Part shown: positions 14,215 through 24,848 of the stretch, one piece after another
Layout of the letters: each line of letters begins with the position of its first letter
How positions within the stretch are numbered: the stretch's first letter is position 1
The notes under the pieces: generated by a model
Told to the model about the DNA's origin: nothing
Seen by the model: the letters and a program-made list of their open reading frames with translations, nothing else
Database searches by the model: none
Source of the DNA: Prevotella sp.
Lineage (GTDB): Bacteria; Bacteroidota; Bacteroidia; Bacteroidales; Bacteroidaceae
Reading direction: 5' to 3'
Assembly: GCA_017471245.1 (NCBI GenBank)
Contig: JAFUVB010000099.1
Span: 1-42,201 of the forward strand
Length of the DNA stretch: 42,201 nt
Made by a program: the position numbers and the translations under genes

Positions 14215-15456
14215 ATGAAACAGACACTAATCACAAATATCGGAACACTGGCAGGGATCCTGCCAGCCGGGACATTGAAACGATGCGGCCATGAGATGGC
14301 AGAAATCACTTGCATAAACAACGGATGGATGCTGATTGAAGACGGAATGATCAAGGATTTCGGTGAAAATCCCATTCCAGAAACACTTAATTCCATTGAA
14401 GTCTTTGATGCGCAAGGCGGAACCGTGCTACCCTCTTTCTGCGACAGCCACACGCATATCGTCTATGCCGACAGCCGCGAAGGAGAGTTTGTTGATAAGA
14501 TTCGCGGTCTGAGCTATGCTGAGATTGCCCGCCGGGGAGGTGGCATCCTGAATTCAGCCGACCGATTGCACGAACTCACTGAGGAAGAACTATATGAACA
14601 GGCCATGCACAGGGTGAATGAAATCATCCAAAAGGGGACCGGAGCCGTGGAAATCAAAAGCGGATACGGACTAAATACGTACGATGAGCTGAAGATGCTG
14701 CGCGTGATACGCCGCATTAAAGAAACCGCTCCGCTGAAAGTGATGAGCACATTCTTGGGTGCCCATGCCGTAGGACGCGCATATACAGGCAGACAGGCAG
14801 AATATGTGGATTTGGTAATCAACGAGATGATACCCGAAGTGGGCAAGCAGCAGCTGGCAGATTTCATCGATGTGTTCTGCGACGAGGGTTTCTTTACTCC
14901 CGAAGAAACAGCCCGCATCCTGGAAGCTGGGGCAAGATACGGCATGCGTCCCAAGATTCACGGGCAGGAATTGGCAGACTCAGGAGGTGTAGAGGTAGCT
15001 GTAAGCCACCGTGCTCTTTCTGTGGACCATCTGGAAAGTATGACCGACAACGACATTTCACTTCTTGCCAGTCATGAAACCATACCCACCGCATTGCCGG
15101 GAACGTCTTTCTTCCTGAACATGCCTTTTGCTCCGGCTCGCAAAATGATTGAAGCAGGACTGCCCGTTGCCATTGCCAGCGACTATAATCCAGGCTCCAC
15201 GCCTTCGGGAGATATGAAGTTTGTTGTTTCACTGGCATGCATCAAGATGCGCCTGTTGCCAGCAGAAGCCATCAATGCAGCAACAATAAACACGGCTTGC
15301 GCCATGGGAATCAGCAGAGAGTGTGGCTCCATCACAAGGGGAAAGATTGCAAACTTCTTCATCACAGAACCGATTCCAAGCATCGACTACGTGCCTTACG
15401 CCTATACGCAACCCATCATCCGCCACATATTCCTCAATGGAATGCAAATCAAATAA
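14215..15456 (+). CDS. hutI: Imidazolonepropionase
   Basis: The predicted product has 413 aa, the usual length. It is an amidohydrolase that opens the ring of 4-imidazolone-5-propionate to give N-formimino-L-glutamate, the substrate of FtcD. The metal-binding HxH lies in CDSHTHIV (His79 and His81). Further signatures are RGGGILNSA, SGYGLNT, the KIHGQEL histidine, DHLE, and ASDYNPGS with the catalytic aspartate. The gene completes the hut set but is separated from ftcD-hutU-hutH by two minus-strand genes and has its own promoter. It is convergent with pafA across a hairpin. Confidence 0.96.
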   Translation: MKQTLITNIGTLAGILPAGTLKRCGHEMAEITCINNGWMLIEDGMIKDFGENPIPETLNSIEVFDAQGGTVLPSFCDSHTHIVYADSREGEFVDKIRGLSYAEIARRGGGILNSADRLHELTEEELYEQAMHRVNEIIQKGTGAVEIKSGYGLNTYDELKMLRVIRRIKETAPLKVMSTFLGAHAVGRAYTGRQAEYVDLVINEMIPEVGKQQLADFIDVFCDEGFFTPEETARILEAGARYGMRPKIHGQELADSGGVEVAVSHRALSVDHLESMTDNDISLLASHETIPTALPGTSFFLNMPFAPARKMIEAGLPVAIASDYNPGSTPSGDMKFVVSLACIKMRLLPAEAINAATINTACAMGISRECGSITRGKIANFFITEPIPSIDYVPYAYTQPIIRHIFLNGMQIK

Positions 15457-15503
15457 ACATACGGAAGTAGTTAGTTTCTGACTTCTTAACTACTTCCGTA
15501 TGT
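15457..15503. terminator. Hairpin between hutI and the phosphatase gene
   Basis: ACATACGGAAGTAGTTA pairs with TAACTACTTCCGTATGT across a loop of about 12 nt. The 17-bp stem is perfect but the T-run is weak. Its position between convergent genes fits a bidirectional terminator. Confidence 0.75.
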
Positions 15504-15544
15504 CGATTTCTTTCATAAATGCGTATTGTGTCGGAGGAAAAAGA

Positions 15545-17020
15545 CTATTTAGTAACCTGAATCACGGGATTGCCGATGCAGCCATTTGGAGCCTGTACGT
15601 GAATCAGTGCACAGACGGTAGGAGCAATATCTGTGATATGGCACTCCGCTTGTGTGCTTCCGTGAGAAACGCCCCAGCCCATCAATACAAACGGAATGTG
15701 ACAGTCGTATGGATTCCATGCCGAATGCGTGGTTCCTCCGTCAATCTCCTTCCACACATTATAGTGGGCAGGCTTCAGGATGATCTGTATGTCGCCGCTT
15801 CGCTCTCGGTTATACCCGTTGATCATCTTCTCGCGGATGAGCGAAGGAACACTGCTGTTGAGTATATTCTCCATGTCAACGCAATACTGCACCATAGGAT
15901 GGTGGTTGAAATGATCAACAATAGCGTGCCGCACTTTGCATTCCTCTATTCCGGCACGTGCAATGGCTTCATGATCAAGCACCACTTGATAGTTCATGAT
16001 GCTCTTGGTCAGTTTTTCCTCAGTGTTGAACACTTTGCAGAGTGCCGCGTTGAGAGCCGGCTCCTCACGGTCAACAAAGAAACCGCCAGCCGGAATCCTA
16101 TGCTCTTGGTTCTGCAAGATGCCGTTTGAGCCGCCATGGTCGGCTGTAAGGAACACCAGATACTGTCCTTTGCCCACCTCCTTGTCGAGGAAAGAGAAGA
16201 AATCGGCCAACTGACGGTCGAGATTCACATACTGCTCATGCGTCTTTTCGTGATGCGTTCCGTATTTATGCCCTACCATATCTGTGCATGAAAAACTCAC
16301 AGTGAGCATGTCAGTCTGCCCACGCTGACCCAGTTTCTCGTTCTCGACGGCTGCCCTTGCCATGCCTACGACGATTTCATTGCCGTAAGGTGAATACTGA
16401 ATCTCTTCCACAGGGAGCTTCTTGATATTACGATTGTATTTGTTTACCCATTCTGGCAATTGCTGCATGTAATAGGTGCTGGTGATAAAACGGAGCGCTT
16501 TCGAATCGAACCAATAGGCTGCATCGGCACTATGACCTGCAGGAAGGATGGCAGCACGGTTCTTATACGACACACCAATCACCTTCGACTGCCAATTGGT
16601 GGCGGTTTTCAGTTCATCGCCGATTGTTGTCACTAAAAGATTGCGCGGTGAATACTGGCCTGCATTTGTATCGCTTCCCACTGTTGTCACCGAAGGATCT
16701 GCCACGCAATTCACCGTTTTGCCATTCAGCAGAAAACTGTTGCCGGCTATTCCGTGTATGGAAGGCACACTGCCGGTGAACGCTGAAGAATGACCGATGC
16801 CTGTAACCGACGGAATATAGTTGATCATACAGTTCTCGCAGTTGAATCCTTCATCCATAAGACGGCGGAAACCACCTGATTCATACTCCTCGTAATAGCG
16901 GTAGAGATAATCCCACCGCATCTGGTCTACCACAATACCTACCACCAGTTTAGGACGGTCTTGCGAAAATGCTACCACACTAATAAGCAACATGACAAAT
17001 GTAAGCAATTGTTTTTTCAT
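15545..17020 (-). CDS. PafA-type alkaline phosphatase family protein, exported
   Basis: The predicted product has 491 aa. The signal peptide is MKKQLLTFVMLLISVVAFSQ. The alkaline phosphatase superfamily core is clear: VVDQMRWDYLYRY with a metal-binding Asp, SVTGIGHSS with the predicted nucleophile Thr73, IAGN with Asn94, a K153-x-R155 pair, SCTDMVGHKYG, and TADHGG. Thr, Asn and KxR are the pattern of the Bacteroidetes phosphate-irrepressible monoesterase PafA rather than of diesterases. It would release phosphate from organic monoesters in the periplasm. It is the last gene of a minus-strand run after sprA (64-nt gap), with which it may be co-transcribed. Substrate range is inferred. Confidence 0.88.
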   Translation of the reverse strand: MKKQLLTFVMLLISVVAFSQDRPKLVVGIVVDQMRWDYLYRYYEEYESGGFRRLMDEGFNCENCMINYIPSVTGIGHSSAFTGSVPSIHGIAGNSFLLNGKTVNCVADPSVTTVGSDTNAGQYSPRNLLVTTIGDELKTATNWQSKVIGVSYKNRAAILPAGHSADAAYWFDSKALRFITSTYYMQQLPEWVNKYNRNIKKLPVEEIQYSPYGNEIVVGMARAAVENEKLGQRGQTDMLTVSFSCTDMVGHKYGTHHEKTHEQYVNLDRQLADFFSFLDKEVGKGQYLVFLTADHGGSNGILQNQEHRIPAGGFFVDREEPALNAALCKVFNTEEKLTKSIMNYQVVLDHEAIARAGIEECKVRHAIVDHFNHHPMVQYCVDMENILNSSVPSLIREKMINGYNRERSGDIQIILKPAHYNVWKEIDGGTTHSAWNPYDCHIPFVLMGWGVSHGSTQAECHITDIAPTVCALIHVQAPNGCIGNPVIQVTK

Positions 17021-17084
17021 ATTCTTGTTTTTTAGTTATTATATGATATTGATTCTTCCTTTCCTCTTCCACCTATTATACTGT

Positions 17085-20000
17085 TTATCTGGTCAGAGAG
17101 AACTTCATACTCAGACCGAAGTCACGGGTGGTTGTCGGATAGCTGCTGCTCGAAAGGAGCGGCGTATTCGTCTGCTGGTCGTAATAAAAACTCATCGTCA
17201 GCAGGCGTGAAAGCGTATAGTCGGCAGAGAACGCCAGTTTGAAAGCCTTATTGCCACCGCTTGCCGTGCTTGTGACAGAAGCAATGTCTCGCACTATCGC
17301 TGCCTGGTTACGATAACTCAGGTCGAGCCGCAAATTCAAGTCATGATTCACATTGCTCTTTCTGTTTGTCGTATTCCTCTGCTGCTGATTCTTCTGTTGC
17401 TGGGCATTAGATTTGTTTCCAGTCTTCGACACGACCTTCTTCTTTCCTCCCATTAAGCTTGAGAAACTAAAGTCATTGATTTTATAGCCCATTCCTATCA
17501 CCCAGTCACGGCTGGAAGACTCGTTGATCTGCACACTGGTCATCGAAAGGTTCAATACGCGTGTTGTGCGGTATTCCAGTTTGCACGTCATGTTGTTCAA
17601 TAGTGTAACGTCCACACCAAGCAATGGAGAGAAAGCCTCGTTGATGCTAACTGTGCTGACGTTGTACATACTATTGGGGACAGGATTGCCTGTCGTGGCA
17701 TCATTGATGAATCCAAGCCCGTTCATGTATTCCATAAAGGTGCTATAACTACTATAAGAGCCGACCGCAAAGACACTCTTATATGAGTGATTGATATTCA
17801 CGCTCTTGAAATGATCGCGGAACCACGGCAACTGACTCAGACCGCTGTAGCGAAGAGTCCAATTGGGCAACAGTCTCGACAAAGCAGGGAAGATATCAAG
17901 CCCGTTTCCTCCCATACTCGCATAAGTGGAAAGGAACGCAGGAACCATGACGTCGGCACTGTATTTGTTCATACTTCCATTGGCTGCATCGAAAGTCTTT
18001 CCTGCCAGACTGCTTCCTGCAGGATAGGGTACATTGGCATATTGAGCCTCCACACGCTGACGGAATCCCTCAAGCGACTGGCAGAAACGCTCAAACGACG
18101 GTGAGTAATAGCCGTTATTGGCATTGCCCATTCCTTCCAGAGCACTACCCATGCTGATAGTAGTCATCGTGAACGTACCACTCTGCGTGGCTGGCATACC
18201 ATCGAACATATAATGGATGCTCTTAGCCTTCGTCTGAGTGCGGTTAGCGTTCAAATCAATCTTCAAGTTGCGGACAGGCTCCAGTGTCATGCGTATCTGG
18301 AAGTCTTCAGTATTGTTGAATGCTGCCGGTGTAGCCACACTGTCGGCCATCAGCAGCCATCCGTTCTCTGAAGCCTTGTCAATATAGCGGTCACCGGCAA
18401 GACCGAATGCGAAATCAAGTCCCGGCGACATGATATCCCCGCGCCGCTGACCGAACATGTCGCCCACGGAAGGCATGAATCCGGGAATGGACATGGCGCG
18501 CTGTGCACGATAAGACATACTGACATTGCGCACCAGCATCAACCCGCGCGCAATCACTTGCGCAGTCTTATACCATGTTTTGTTGTCATTGGGTTCCTTG
18601 GCAGTGACGGTAATCTTCACTTTCGTTGCGGAATCTACTTTTGTCAGGATTTGAATCTTGTTCTGATCCACCACCTTGTATTTCAAATTGAACAGCTTGC
18701 CATCGGGAGTCTTGGCATTCACCAGCAGTTTTTTGCTTTTCTTTCCGTGGTTCACAGTAATGGTAGTGTCAGGCAGGAGTGTTACTTCTCTCTCAAAACT
18801 CTGTTTGTTTTTTGGCAAAGCCTTCTGCTCCTTGGCATTCACCGCCTGTCCGCTGCTGCTTTTCTTCTGTTGGCGTGCCGCTTCACGCTTTTTCTTTTCT
18901 GCCTCTGGATTATAACGCTGCGTCTTGTTGAACCTTTCGTTTGTTTTCTTCAGGAACGGACTATGGTTATACAGTCGTTCCAGATTAAACGTCCCGTTGA
19001 CGTTGATCTGACGGTTGTTTGAAATGATGTTACCGAGTGAAGTGCCGTCTTCCAGGTCCGTTCCTCGCGTCCAATTGTAGGTGGCTGTAAAGTTGGCATC
19101 GGCATTCACCCAGTCGAAAATGGGAATCAGATTGAGCGGCAATTGATAGGATGCATTAAAGTTCTGGTTATAGTCGAGCGGAGTACCCATGTGCTTCACA
19201 CTGGTCCACACCGAATCCTTCCACGCCTCATACTGCGTTGGATACAGATCCTTGTTGATAGGCGTGTAAGGTTCCTCCACCTGCGCATGCGTAGCACTAT
19301 TGAAATTCATGTGAAGATTGCGCGTCAGATCCCATCGGATAGAGAATTCCCTGTTCCAAAGGAATTGTTCGCTGAACGTCAGCGGCAGTTCCGAATTCTC
19401 CAAGCTCTCCATATCGCGTTCTTGCAATTCGTAGTAATTACGCAAGATGTCAGAGTTGAACGTGATATTCTGCGGCAGCCAGTTCAATCCGAAGCGCTTC
19501 AGGATGTCGAGCCACTTGCTCTTGTTTTTGGCAAGCAATTTCTTGAAGGGTTCGAAAGTCTTATACACAGGTGTGTAGTTGTAACTCATGGCACCGCGCC
19601 ATTGATCTTCGTTCTCATAGACAGTTGTCTCTCCGCTTGCGTTGCGGTGGGAATGACTATATGAGAAAGAGAAGTTTCCTGGATCGTAAGGCATGGGGTG
19701 ACGCTTGGTGGTTATGCCGACGCGCATGTTCGATAACGAGAAGTTGGTGTTAGTGGTCTTTGTCACGGCAATGCTCTCGATGGAATCGCGCTCATGACGG
19801 CTTCCTGCTGTCTCCAAAGCGTCCTTCAACAACATATCGGTGTCAAGCGGATTATACTTGGGGCTCGACTTTTCCTTCGTGACTGAATAATACAATGGAG
19901 CACTGACTTTTGCCTTGTCGGGGAAGAATTTCCCCAGCTCAACGCTTGCCGTTGCACTATATGTGCCGTAGTTGTCGGTGCTGCGCTGAGCAACACCCTC

Positions 20001-23000
20001 CTCTAAGCCTCCAAATCCCTCACTGGTATAGCGACCAGACATATTGAGTGTACCCACATCAGACAGTTGCATGTTCATGGCTCCTTGGGCAGCCCATCCG
20101 CCCTCGTTGTTATATTCTTTCAGGCGCAACTCGTTCACCCACACCTCACCCGACTTCACTTCACCGGAAAGGTTGCGCACGCCGATAATCATCGTTTTGA
20201 TTTCGCCCAACGACGGATTACCCATAATACTCAGTTTATTCTGGGGCTTATCCTCCATGTATGCGGTGAACAGACGGTTGTAGGATGCCTGCCCCTCGGC
20301 TTTTGCACGGTTGCGCTCTTTCTTCAGGTTCGTGAACACTGTCAACGGCACATCCAGCATATTCTCTTCTGGCCAGACTGCACGACAGTCGGCGGGTGAA
20401 AAGCGGTTATAGTTGTTTCGCGGCTCCGTCAGTTTCAGCGGAATCTCATATTCATAATAATTATTCTTGTAGTCGGATCCCAGACGGATGAACAGAGCCA
20501 GCTGATTATCCTGAAGATTGGTAACATTCTGTTGCATCACATTGGCATGGACAAACATCTGAATACGTTTATACTGGCGCAAATCAACATTCGTGTTGCG
20601 ATAGACTGCCTTCGATTCACCTGATGACAGATTCGTCACCACAATGTCGAGTGCCTGCTCATTACTCTCCACCAGCTGCGGTTGCGTAGGATCCTGATCG
20701 CGACGGATGCCCGGCGGCAACACATAGTTTACAGGTTCCTTGTCGTTGTTCTCCTCTATGTTCACTGCACTGACCGACATCCTGCCGCTTTCGCTGCCGC
20801 CATTGCTGAGCGACTGCTCGTAGACCCGCCATTCGCCTCTCACAAGGTCAAGACTGCCAAAACGGAGCACGATGGGCTTTTTGAAATTAGTGAGGAACAT
20901 GCGCATAAACCGAATGGAGGTGAAGTCGCTGATCGACCCGATGCGCTCCTCGTAATCCTTCACGGGAATACGGAACTGATACCAGTTGACAGTCTCGGTG
21001 TTTCCATTCCTTAGTTTGCGCGAATCCTCGCGCTTGTCAACAATGAAATTATTGCCCACGACAAGGTCTTCCGGACGTATGCTCACGTGATACTGATAGT
21101 ATTTCTCATACTCGTTGAGCGTATAGTCCTGATTGATATCCTCCACATCTGGAGTCGACTTATAGGCAGTGCTATAGTTTTCTATGCTGTTATTATTTTC
21201 GGGAGAGTTGCCCTGCGGCATATTGATGCGTTTGTAGCGACGCAAGACGGGAGCCTCAATCTGATCGAAGTCGGAACCACGGAAATAATGATAGTCGTCG
21301 TTGGCGGGGTCATTGGCAATGCTGTCCATCACGGCCTGAGAAACCTTACCACTGATAGCATTGAGATATTCCCTGTAAACGCCAAACTCTCGCTCTTCAC
21401 TGTTGGTCAGTCCGTTGTAGCCAACATCCTGCCGCTCGCGCGAACCGGCAGTCGTGGCAAAGGCATAGGTCACCGTTGACTGAGTAGGAACCTTTCCCCA
21501 TTGCGTGGTAATAAAACTGCTTGAGCCGTCTACGGGCATTCCGCTCTCATAGAATTTCTTTCCGTCGCGAAGCACATCTTCGCTCACTTCGCCCAGATTG
21601 ATATAGAAGTCACCGCCATACTCATGCGCATCGGGTTCTTTACTGCTATAGATAAACGGGTCGAGCATCCAGAACTCTATATACTCGATATTGGCGGTTT
21701 CAAAATCATTCGTGTCCAACTTGCGCATCATTCCGCCCCATTTCGTCTGCGGACTGTTCAGCGTTCCGTCCTGATTCAGGTCGGTGTTCAGGTTATAGGG
21801 TCCGCGTTCTGAAGGATAAAAGGCAAGGTTCAGCACGGGCAGAGTTGACGTGGAGCCGCTATAACTTGCCTGATCGCGATTGGGATAAAGCTCGTTGACA
21901 TATATTTCGCGCACATACCAGTTAGACAACTGGTCTAAGTCGCTCTTGATATGACTCGGCGTAAGCGACGAAGAGCGGCGCGTGAACAGCGGATCAATAT
22001 TGTACCAAGCCAAGAGAGCGCGGTTGAAGCCGCTTGTCACGGATGTCTTGTCTCGGTATTCGGCGAACATGGTCGGCACGCTGGATATTGTCCACGAGGT
22101 GGGAGTTCCCACTTCTATCGAACTCTTCGTGTTTTCGAAATCGTCAAGATAGGAGGCATTGTCCTGAACGCCATGCGACTGTCCGGCAATGAGATGGGCA
22201 AACTCGCCGGTAAAGGAGAGTTGCGACGGTGCCGTACAATGCAGCCCCGGCAGTTTGCTGAGCATGTTTGTCAGCCACTGGCTCTCCTTCCTCCAGTTCA
22301 GGTTAACGCCCCACAACGTGTTGTTCAGAGGTTCGCTACCCATCGACACCTTGGTGGTTAGAGCCTGCTCCGAAAGATGTTGGAAGGTTCCGCTCAGTTG
22401 GAAATCCTTTGTGAAGTCGTATTGCCAGTTCACGCCATACATGGTCTTGCGCTGCTGGGCAAAGTCGGTATTGCTTTCCGAACTTGCACTGATGGGCGTT
22501 CCCGCATCGATGATGCTCTGGTTAAGAATGGTCACCTCGCCAGCCGAATAGTTCACACTGTAGTCGGATCCTTCGGTGAGCGTAACACCACCGGCGGTGA
22601 CCACCACGGAACCCTGTGGCACATTATAAGTTCCTAACGAGATGACATTGGCAGACGAGCCGCGGTATTGACCGGTCAGCATGTACTTGTCTTTCTCAGC
22701 TATCTGGCGGGCAATGGTCTTCGTGGAATCATACAGTTCGTTAAAACAATATTTTTCTGCCACGTTCTCGGCAATACCCTTTGAAACGAGATAGCGATAG
22801 AGATGTTCGCCAAATGGCTCAGCCTTGGGAAGGAACACGCGTCCGTTGCTCACGGTATACCCCTGCACATAGTCGAAATAGCCGTTGCTGTGAGCTTTCA
22901 TGTTATTATCCAGCCGGTCGGCTCCCATCACCTTGATGAGGGTCTGGTCCTTCACCTGTGGCTCTGGTATATAAGAAAGGTATACACCTGCCGTGTCGCT

Positions 23001-24761
23001 CTGGAACTTCACATCAAGCCTGAACTTGTCCTTTTCCACAGAACTTGCCAGATAGTATACATTCTTCATCATCAAGTCCCAGTTGCCCTGCGAAGGGTTG
23101 TTGCTCGTGTTTTTCAACGACTTCACAAAGAGAGCCTGCGTTACGTCGGTGATGTCAGAGGCAAATTCGCCCACCTGATACGTCATCCCTCCGTATGTGT
23201 ATTCAAATGCCACGGCAAGCACCTGATCAGTTTGTAGCGGAGTGTTCAGCGACACATAGCCCATCGCCTTGTTCAGCGTGTATTCCGTAGTTCCAAGCAA
23301 CCGCGCACTCTCCAGCTTTTCATAGTCAGAACCTCCCACGAAACCAGGAATGGCATCAAGCACAGTGCCTGCCTGGGCAATATCCCTCGCAGCGGCATAG
23401 GTGTTCACCATTTCAGAGTATTCGCCGTTGGCCTGATTACTGGGTACAGCACTTCCTGTAATTCCCCACATCGAGTTGGATACGGCATGGTTCTCGCCCA
23501 AGTCTGTGAGCGCAATGATATTGCGTGTATTGGTAGCCGTACCCGATTTATTGGTCACCCATATCTCCACACGGTTGATGGTCACGCCCGTTGTGATATT
23601 GGGCAGAGTGCTCATGGCTGCATCATAGTGGCTCCGGAAATACTGCGAGAGGAAGAAATGGCGGTTCTCCTCATAGTCGGCAGCATCTATCTCAAATGGT
23701 GTTGTCTGCACGCCGCCCTTGCTCGTCACGCTCGCGCTCGACGACTTTTTCTGTGAAATCACCGTCTGCAGCTTCAGTTTTCCGAACTGCATGTCCGTGC
23801 GGATACCAAACAACTGGGAGGCACCTCTCACTAACGAGGAATTGCTGGGGAAGGAGATGTTGCCCGCTTCCACCAACTTGATGATTTCATCCTCCTTACC
23901 ATCGTATTTCAGTTTCAGATTCTGCGAGTCGAAGTCAAACGTGGCATCGGTGTTGTAGTTCAGGTTCATGTTCACCTTGTCGCCCACCTTGCCATTTACG
24001 CTCAGATTGATCTTCTCGTCGAAGTTCATGTTCGTGGTCTTGCGGTTTCGGATAGGCAGCGACGGGTTGTCGATGTTTTTCATCGTGGCACCAAACTTCA
24101 GTTCCGCCGTTCCCTGCGTCTTCACGCGCACACCACCGGGACCGAAAATCTTCTCTGCCGGTCCTAAGTCGAAGTGCATATCAGAGAACGAGAATTTCTC
24201 CTTTCCTTTCTCCTGATAGATTTCATCATTCTTCTTTCGATAGAAATCCCTGCGCAGCTTCGTCTCTGCCCATTTCCCGAATTCATCGGCTGTCATCATG
24301 AAAGGCGTACCCACATAACCCGTACCCACTTTTGAACCGATTACATACGTGTCAAGCGTGTCGTTATACTCCACCTCCTGTTTCATGTTCGACGGCAGGT
24401 GCAAGTCCACCATTCCAGGCTCCAGGTCGTCCATCACCACGGGTTGAGTTCGCTGTATCTTCCACCGCGGATGGAGCAGCGAGTCGGGGATGCTATCCTC
24501 GTTGGCAAGAATGGGCTGCGCCGTAATCTTCGCCGTATCCCGCGCACCGCCCTGCGCATTCTGCCTGCGGTTGTTCTGGGAATTCTGCACCCTTTGGGGA
24601 CGTTGCGGATTCTGAGGCTCTTGACCATTCGGTGACTCCTGGGCGTTCTGTGAATCCCGAAATGCCCACGGACGGTTCTCCTGAAGCAGGGGCGCAGTAC
24701 CCCAGGCAAGCATGCTCATACCCACCAGCAACATTACGATCATCTGCTTCAGTCTTTTCAT
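17085..24761 (-). CDS. sprA: SprA/Sov, outer-membrane translocon of the type IX secretion system
   Basis: The predicted product has 2558 aa, in the SprA size range (about 2,300-2,500 aa). SprA forms the giant single-chain beta-barrel through which T9SS cargo crosses the outer membrane. A signal peptide (about residues 1-24) precedes a Q/N/P/R-rich, low-complexity stretch (about 28-75). Then comes a long run of beta-rich SprA-type segments (for example NMNFDEKINLSVNGKVGDKV, NMNLNYNTDATFDFD, SGEVKSGEVWVNELRL). A lysine-rich insert (YNPEAEKKKREAARQQKKSSS) lies in the C-terminal third. The end, YPTTTRDFGLSMKFSLTR, is a typical closing barrel strand. The gene sits 87 nt downstream of ruvA, a neighbour I recall for Bacteroidales sprA. 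The reading frame is uninterrupted. It implies that the organism has a T9SS. Confidence 0.95.
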   Translation of the reverse strand: MKRLKQMIVMLLVGMSMLAWGTAPLLQENRPWAFRDSQNAQESPNGQEPQNPQRPQRVQNSQNNRRQNAQGGARDTAKITAQPILANEDSIPDSLLHPRWKIQRTQPVVMDDLEPGMVDLHLPSNMKQEVEYNDTLDTYVIGSKVGTGYVGTPFMMTADEFGKWAETKLRRDFYRKKNDEIYQEKGKEKFSFSDMHFDLGPAEKIFGPGGVRVKTQGTAELKFGATMKNIDNPSLPIRNRKTTNMNFDEKINLSVNGKVGDKVNMNLNYNTDATFDFDSQNLKLKYDGKEDEIIKLVEAGNISFPSNSSLVRGASQLFGIRTDMQFGKLKLQTVISQKKSSSASVTSKGGVQTTPFEIDAADYEENRHFFLSQYFRSHYDAAMSTLPNITTGVTINRVEIWVTNKSGTATNTRNIIALTDLGENHAVSNSMWGITGSAVPSNQANGEYSEMVNTYAAARDIAQAGTVLDAIPGFVGGSDYEKLESARLLGTTEYTLNKAMGYVSLNTPLQTDQVLAVAFEYTYGGMTYQVGEFASDITDVTQALFVKSLKNTSNNPSQGNWDLMMKNVYYLASSVEKDKFRLDVKFQSDTAGVYLSYIPEPQVKDQTLIKVMGADRLDNNMKAHSNGYFDYVQGYTVSNGRVFLPKAEPFGEHLYRYLVSKGIAENVAEKYCFNELYDSTKTIARQIAEKDKYMLTGQYRGSSANVISLGTYNVPQGSVVVTAGGVTLTEGSDYSVNYSAGEVTILNQSIIDAGTPISASSESNTDFAQQRKTMYGVNWQYDFTKDFQLSGTFQHLSEQALTTKVSMGSEPLNNTLWGVNLNWRKESQWLTNMLSKLPGLHCTAPSQLSFTGEFAHLIAGQSHGVQDNASYLDDFENTKSSIEVGTPTSWTISSVPTMFAEYRDKTSVTSGFNRALLAWYNIDPLFTRRSSSLTPSHIKSDLDQLSNWYVREIYVNELYPNRDQASYSGSTSTLPVLNLAFYPSERGPYNLNTDLNQDGTLNSPQTKWGGMMRKLDTNDFETANIEYIEFWMLDPFIYSSKEPDAHEYGGDFYINLGEVSEDVLRDGKKFYESGMPVDGSSSFITTQWGKVPTQSTVTYAFATTAGSRERQDVGYNGLTNSEEREFGVYREYLNAISGKVSQAVMDSIANDPANDDYHYFRGSDFDQIEAPVLRRYKRINMPQGNSPENNNSIENYSTAYKSTPDVEDINQDYTLNEYEKYYQYHVSIRPEDLVVGNNFIVDKREDSRKLRNGNTETVNWYQFRIPVKDYEERIGSISDFTSIRFMRMFLTNFKKPIVLRFGSLDLVRGEWRVYEQSLSNGGSESGRMSVSAVNIEENNDKEPVNYVLPPGIRRDQDPTQPQLVESNEQALDIVVTNLSSGESKAVYRNTNVDLRQYKRIQMFVHANVMQQNVTNLQDNQLALFIRLGSDYKNNYYEYEIPLKLTEPRNNYNRFSPADCRAVWPEENMLDVPLTVFTNLKKERNRAKAEGQASYNRLFTAYMEDKPQNKLSIMGNPSLGEIKTMIIGVRNLSGEVKSGEVWVNELRLKEYNNEGGWAAQGAMNMQLSDVGTLNMSGRYTSEGFGGLEEGVAQRSTDNYGTYSATASVELGKFFPDKAKVSAPLYYSVTKEKSSPKYNPLDTDMLLKDALETAGSRHERDSIESIAVTKTTNTNFSLSNMRVGITTKRHPMPYDPGNFSFSYSHSHRNASGETTVYENEDQWRGAMSYNYTPVYKTFEPFKKLLAKNKSKWLDILKRFGLNWLPQNITFNSDILRNYYELQERDMESLENSELPLTFSEQFLWNREFSIRWDLTRNLHMNFNSATHAQVEEPYTPINKDLYPTQYEAWKDSVWTSVKHMGTPLDYNQNFNASYQLPLNLIPIFDWVNADANFTATYNWTRGTDLEDGTSLGNIISNNRQINVNGTFNLERLYNHSPFLKKTNERFNKTQRYNPEAEKKKREAARQQKKSSSGQAVNAKEQKALPKNKQSFEREVTLLPDTTITVNHGKKSKKLLVNAKTPDGKLFNLKYKVVDQNKIQILTKVDSATKVKITVTAKEPNDNKTWYKTAQVIARGLMLVRNVSMSYRAQRAMSIPGFMPSVGDMFGQRRGDIMSPGLDFAFGLAGDRYIDKASENGWLLMADSVATPAAFNNTEDFQIRMTLEPVRNLKIDLNANRTQTKAKSIHYMFDGMPATQSGTFTMTTISMGSALEGMGNANNGYYSPSFERFCQSLEGFRQRVEAQYANVPYPAGSSLAGKTFDAANGSMNKYSADVMVPAFLSTYASMGGNGLDIFPALSRLLPNWTLRYSGLSQLPWFRDHFKSVNINHSYKSVFAVGSYSSYSTFMEYMNGLGFINDATTGNPVPNSMYNVSTVSINEAFSPLLGVDVTLLNNMTCKLEYRTTRVLNLSMTSVQINESSSRDWVIGMGYKINDFSFSSLMGGKKKVVSKTGNKSNAQQQKNQQQRNTTNRKSNVNHDLNLRLDLSYRNQAAIVRDIASVTSTASGGNKAFKLAFSADYTLSRLLTMSFYYDQQTNTPLLSSSSYPTTTRDFGLSMKFSLTR

Positions 24762-24848
24762 CCCTGTCTGTTACGGTTCTTAATCAATGCAACACCGAAT
24801 AGCCGTCCACTTGTAGGCGACCATCGTTGATTAATCACGATCCACTCA
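24762..24848. other. ruvA-sprA spacer with a 19-bp dyad
   Basis: The spacer contains the near-perfect dyad ATCGTTGATTAATCACGAT (24823-24841) just past the ruvA stop. There is no T-run and no TAnnTTTG box on the minus strand. It may be an RNA hairpin modulating ruvA-sprA read-through or an operator. Confidence 0.45.

Noticed and set aside
17524-24635. Many open frames on the plus strand opposite sprA
   Set aside because: They are shadows of a GC-balanced long gene. None has a leader, promoter or recognisable domain.
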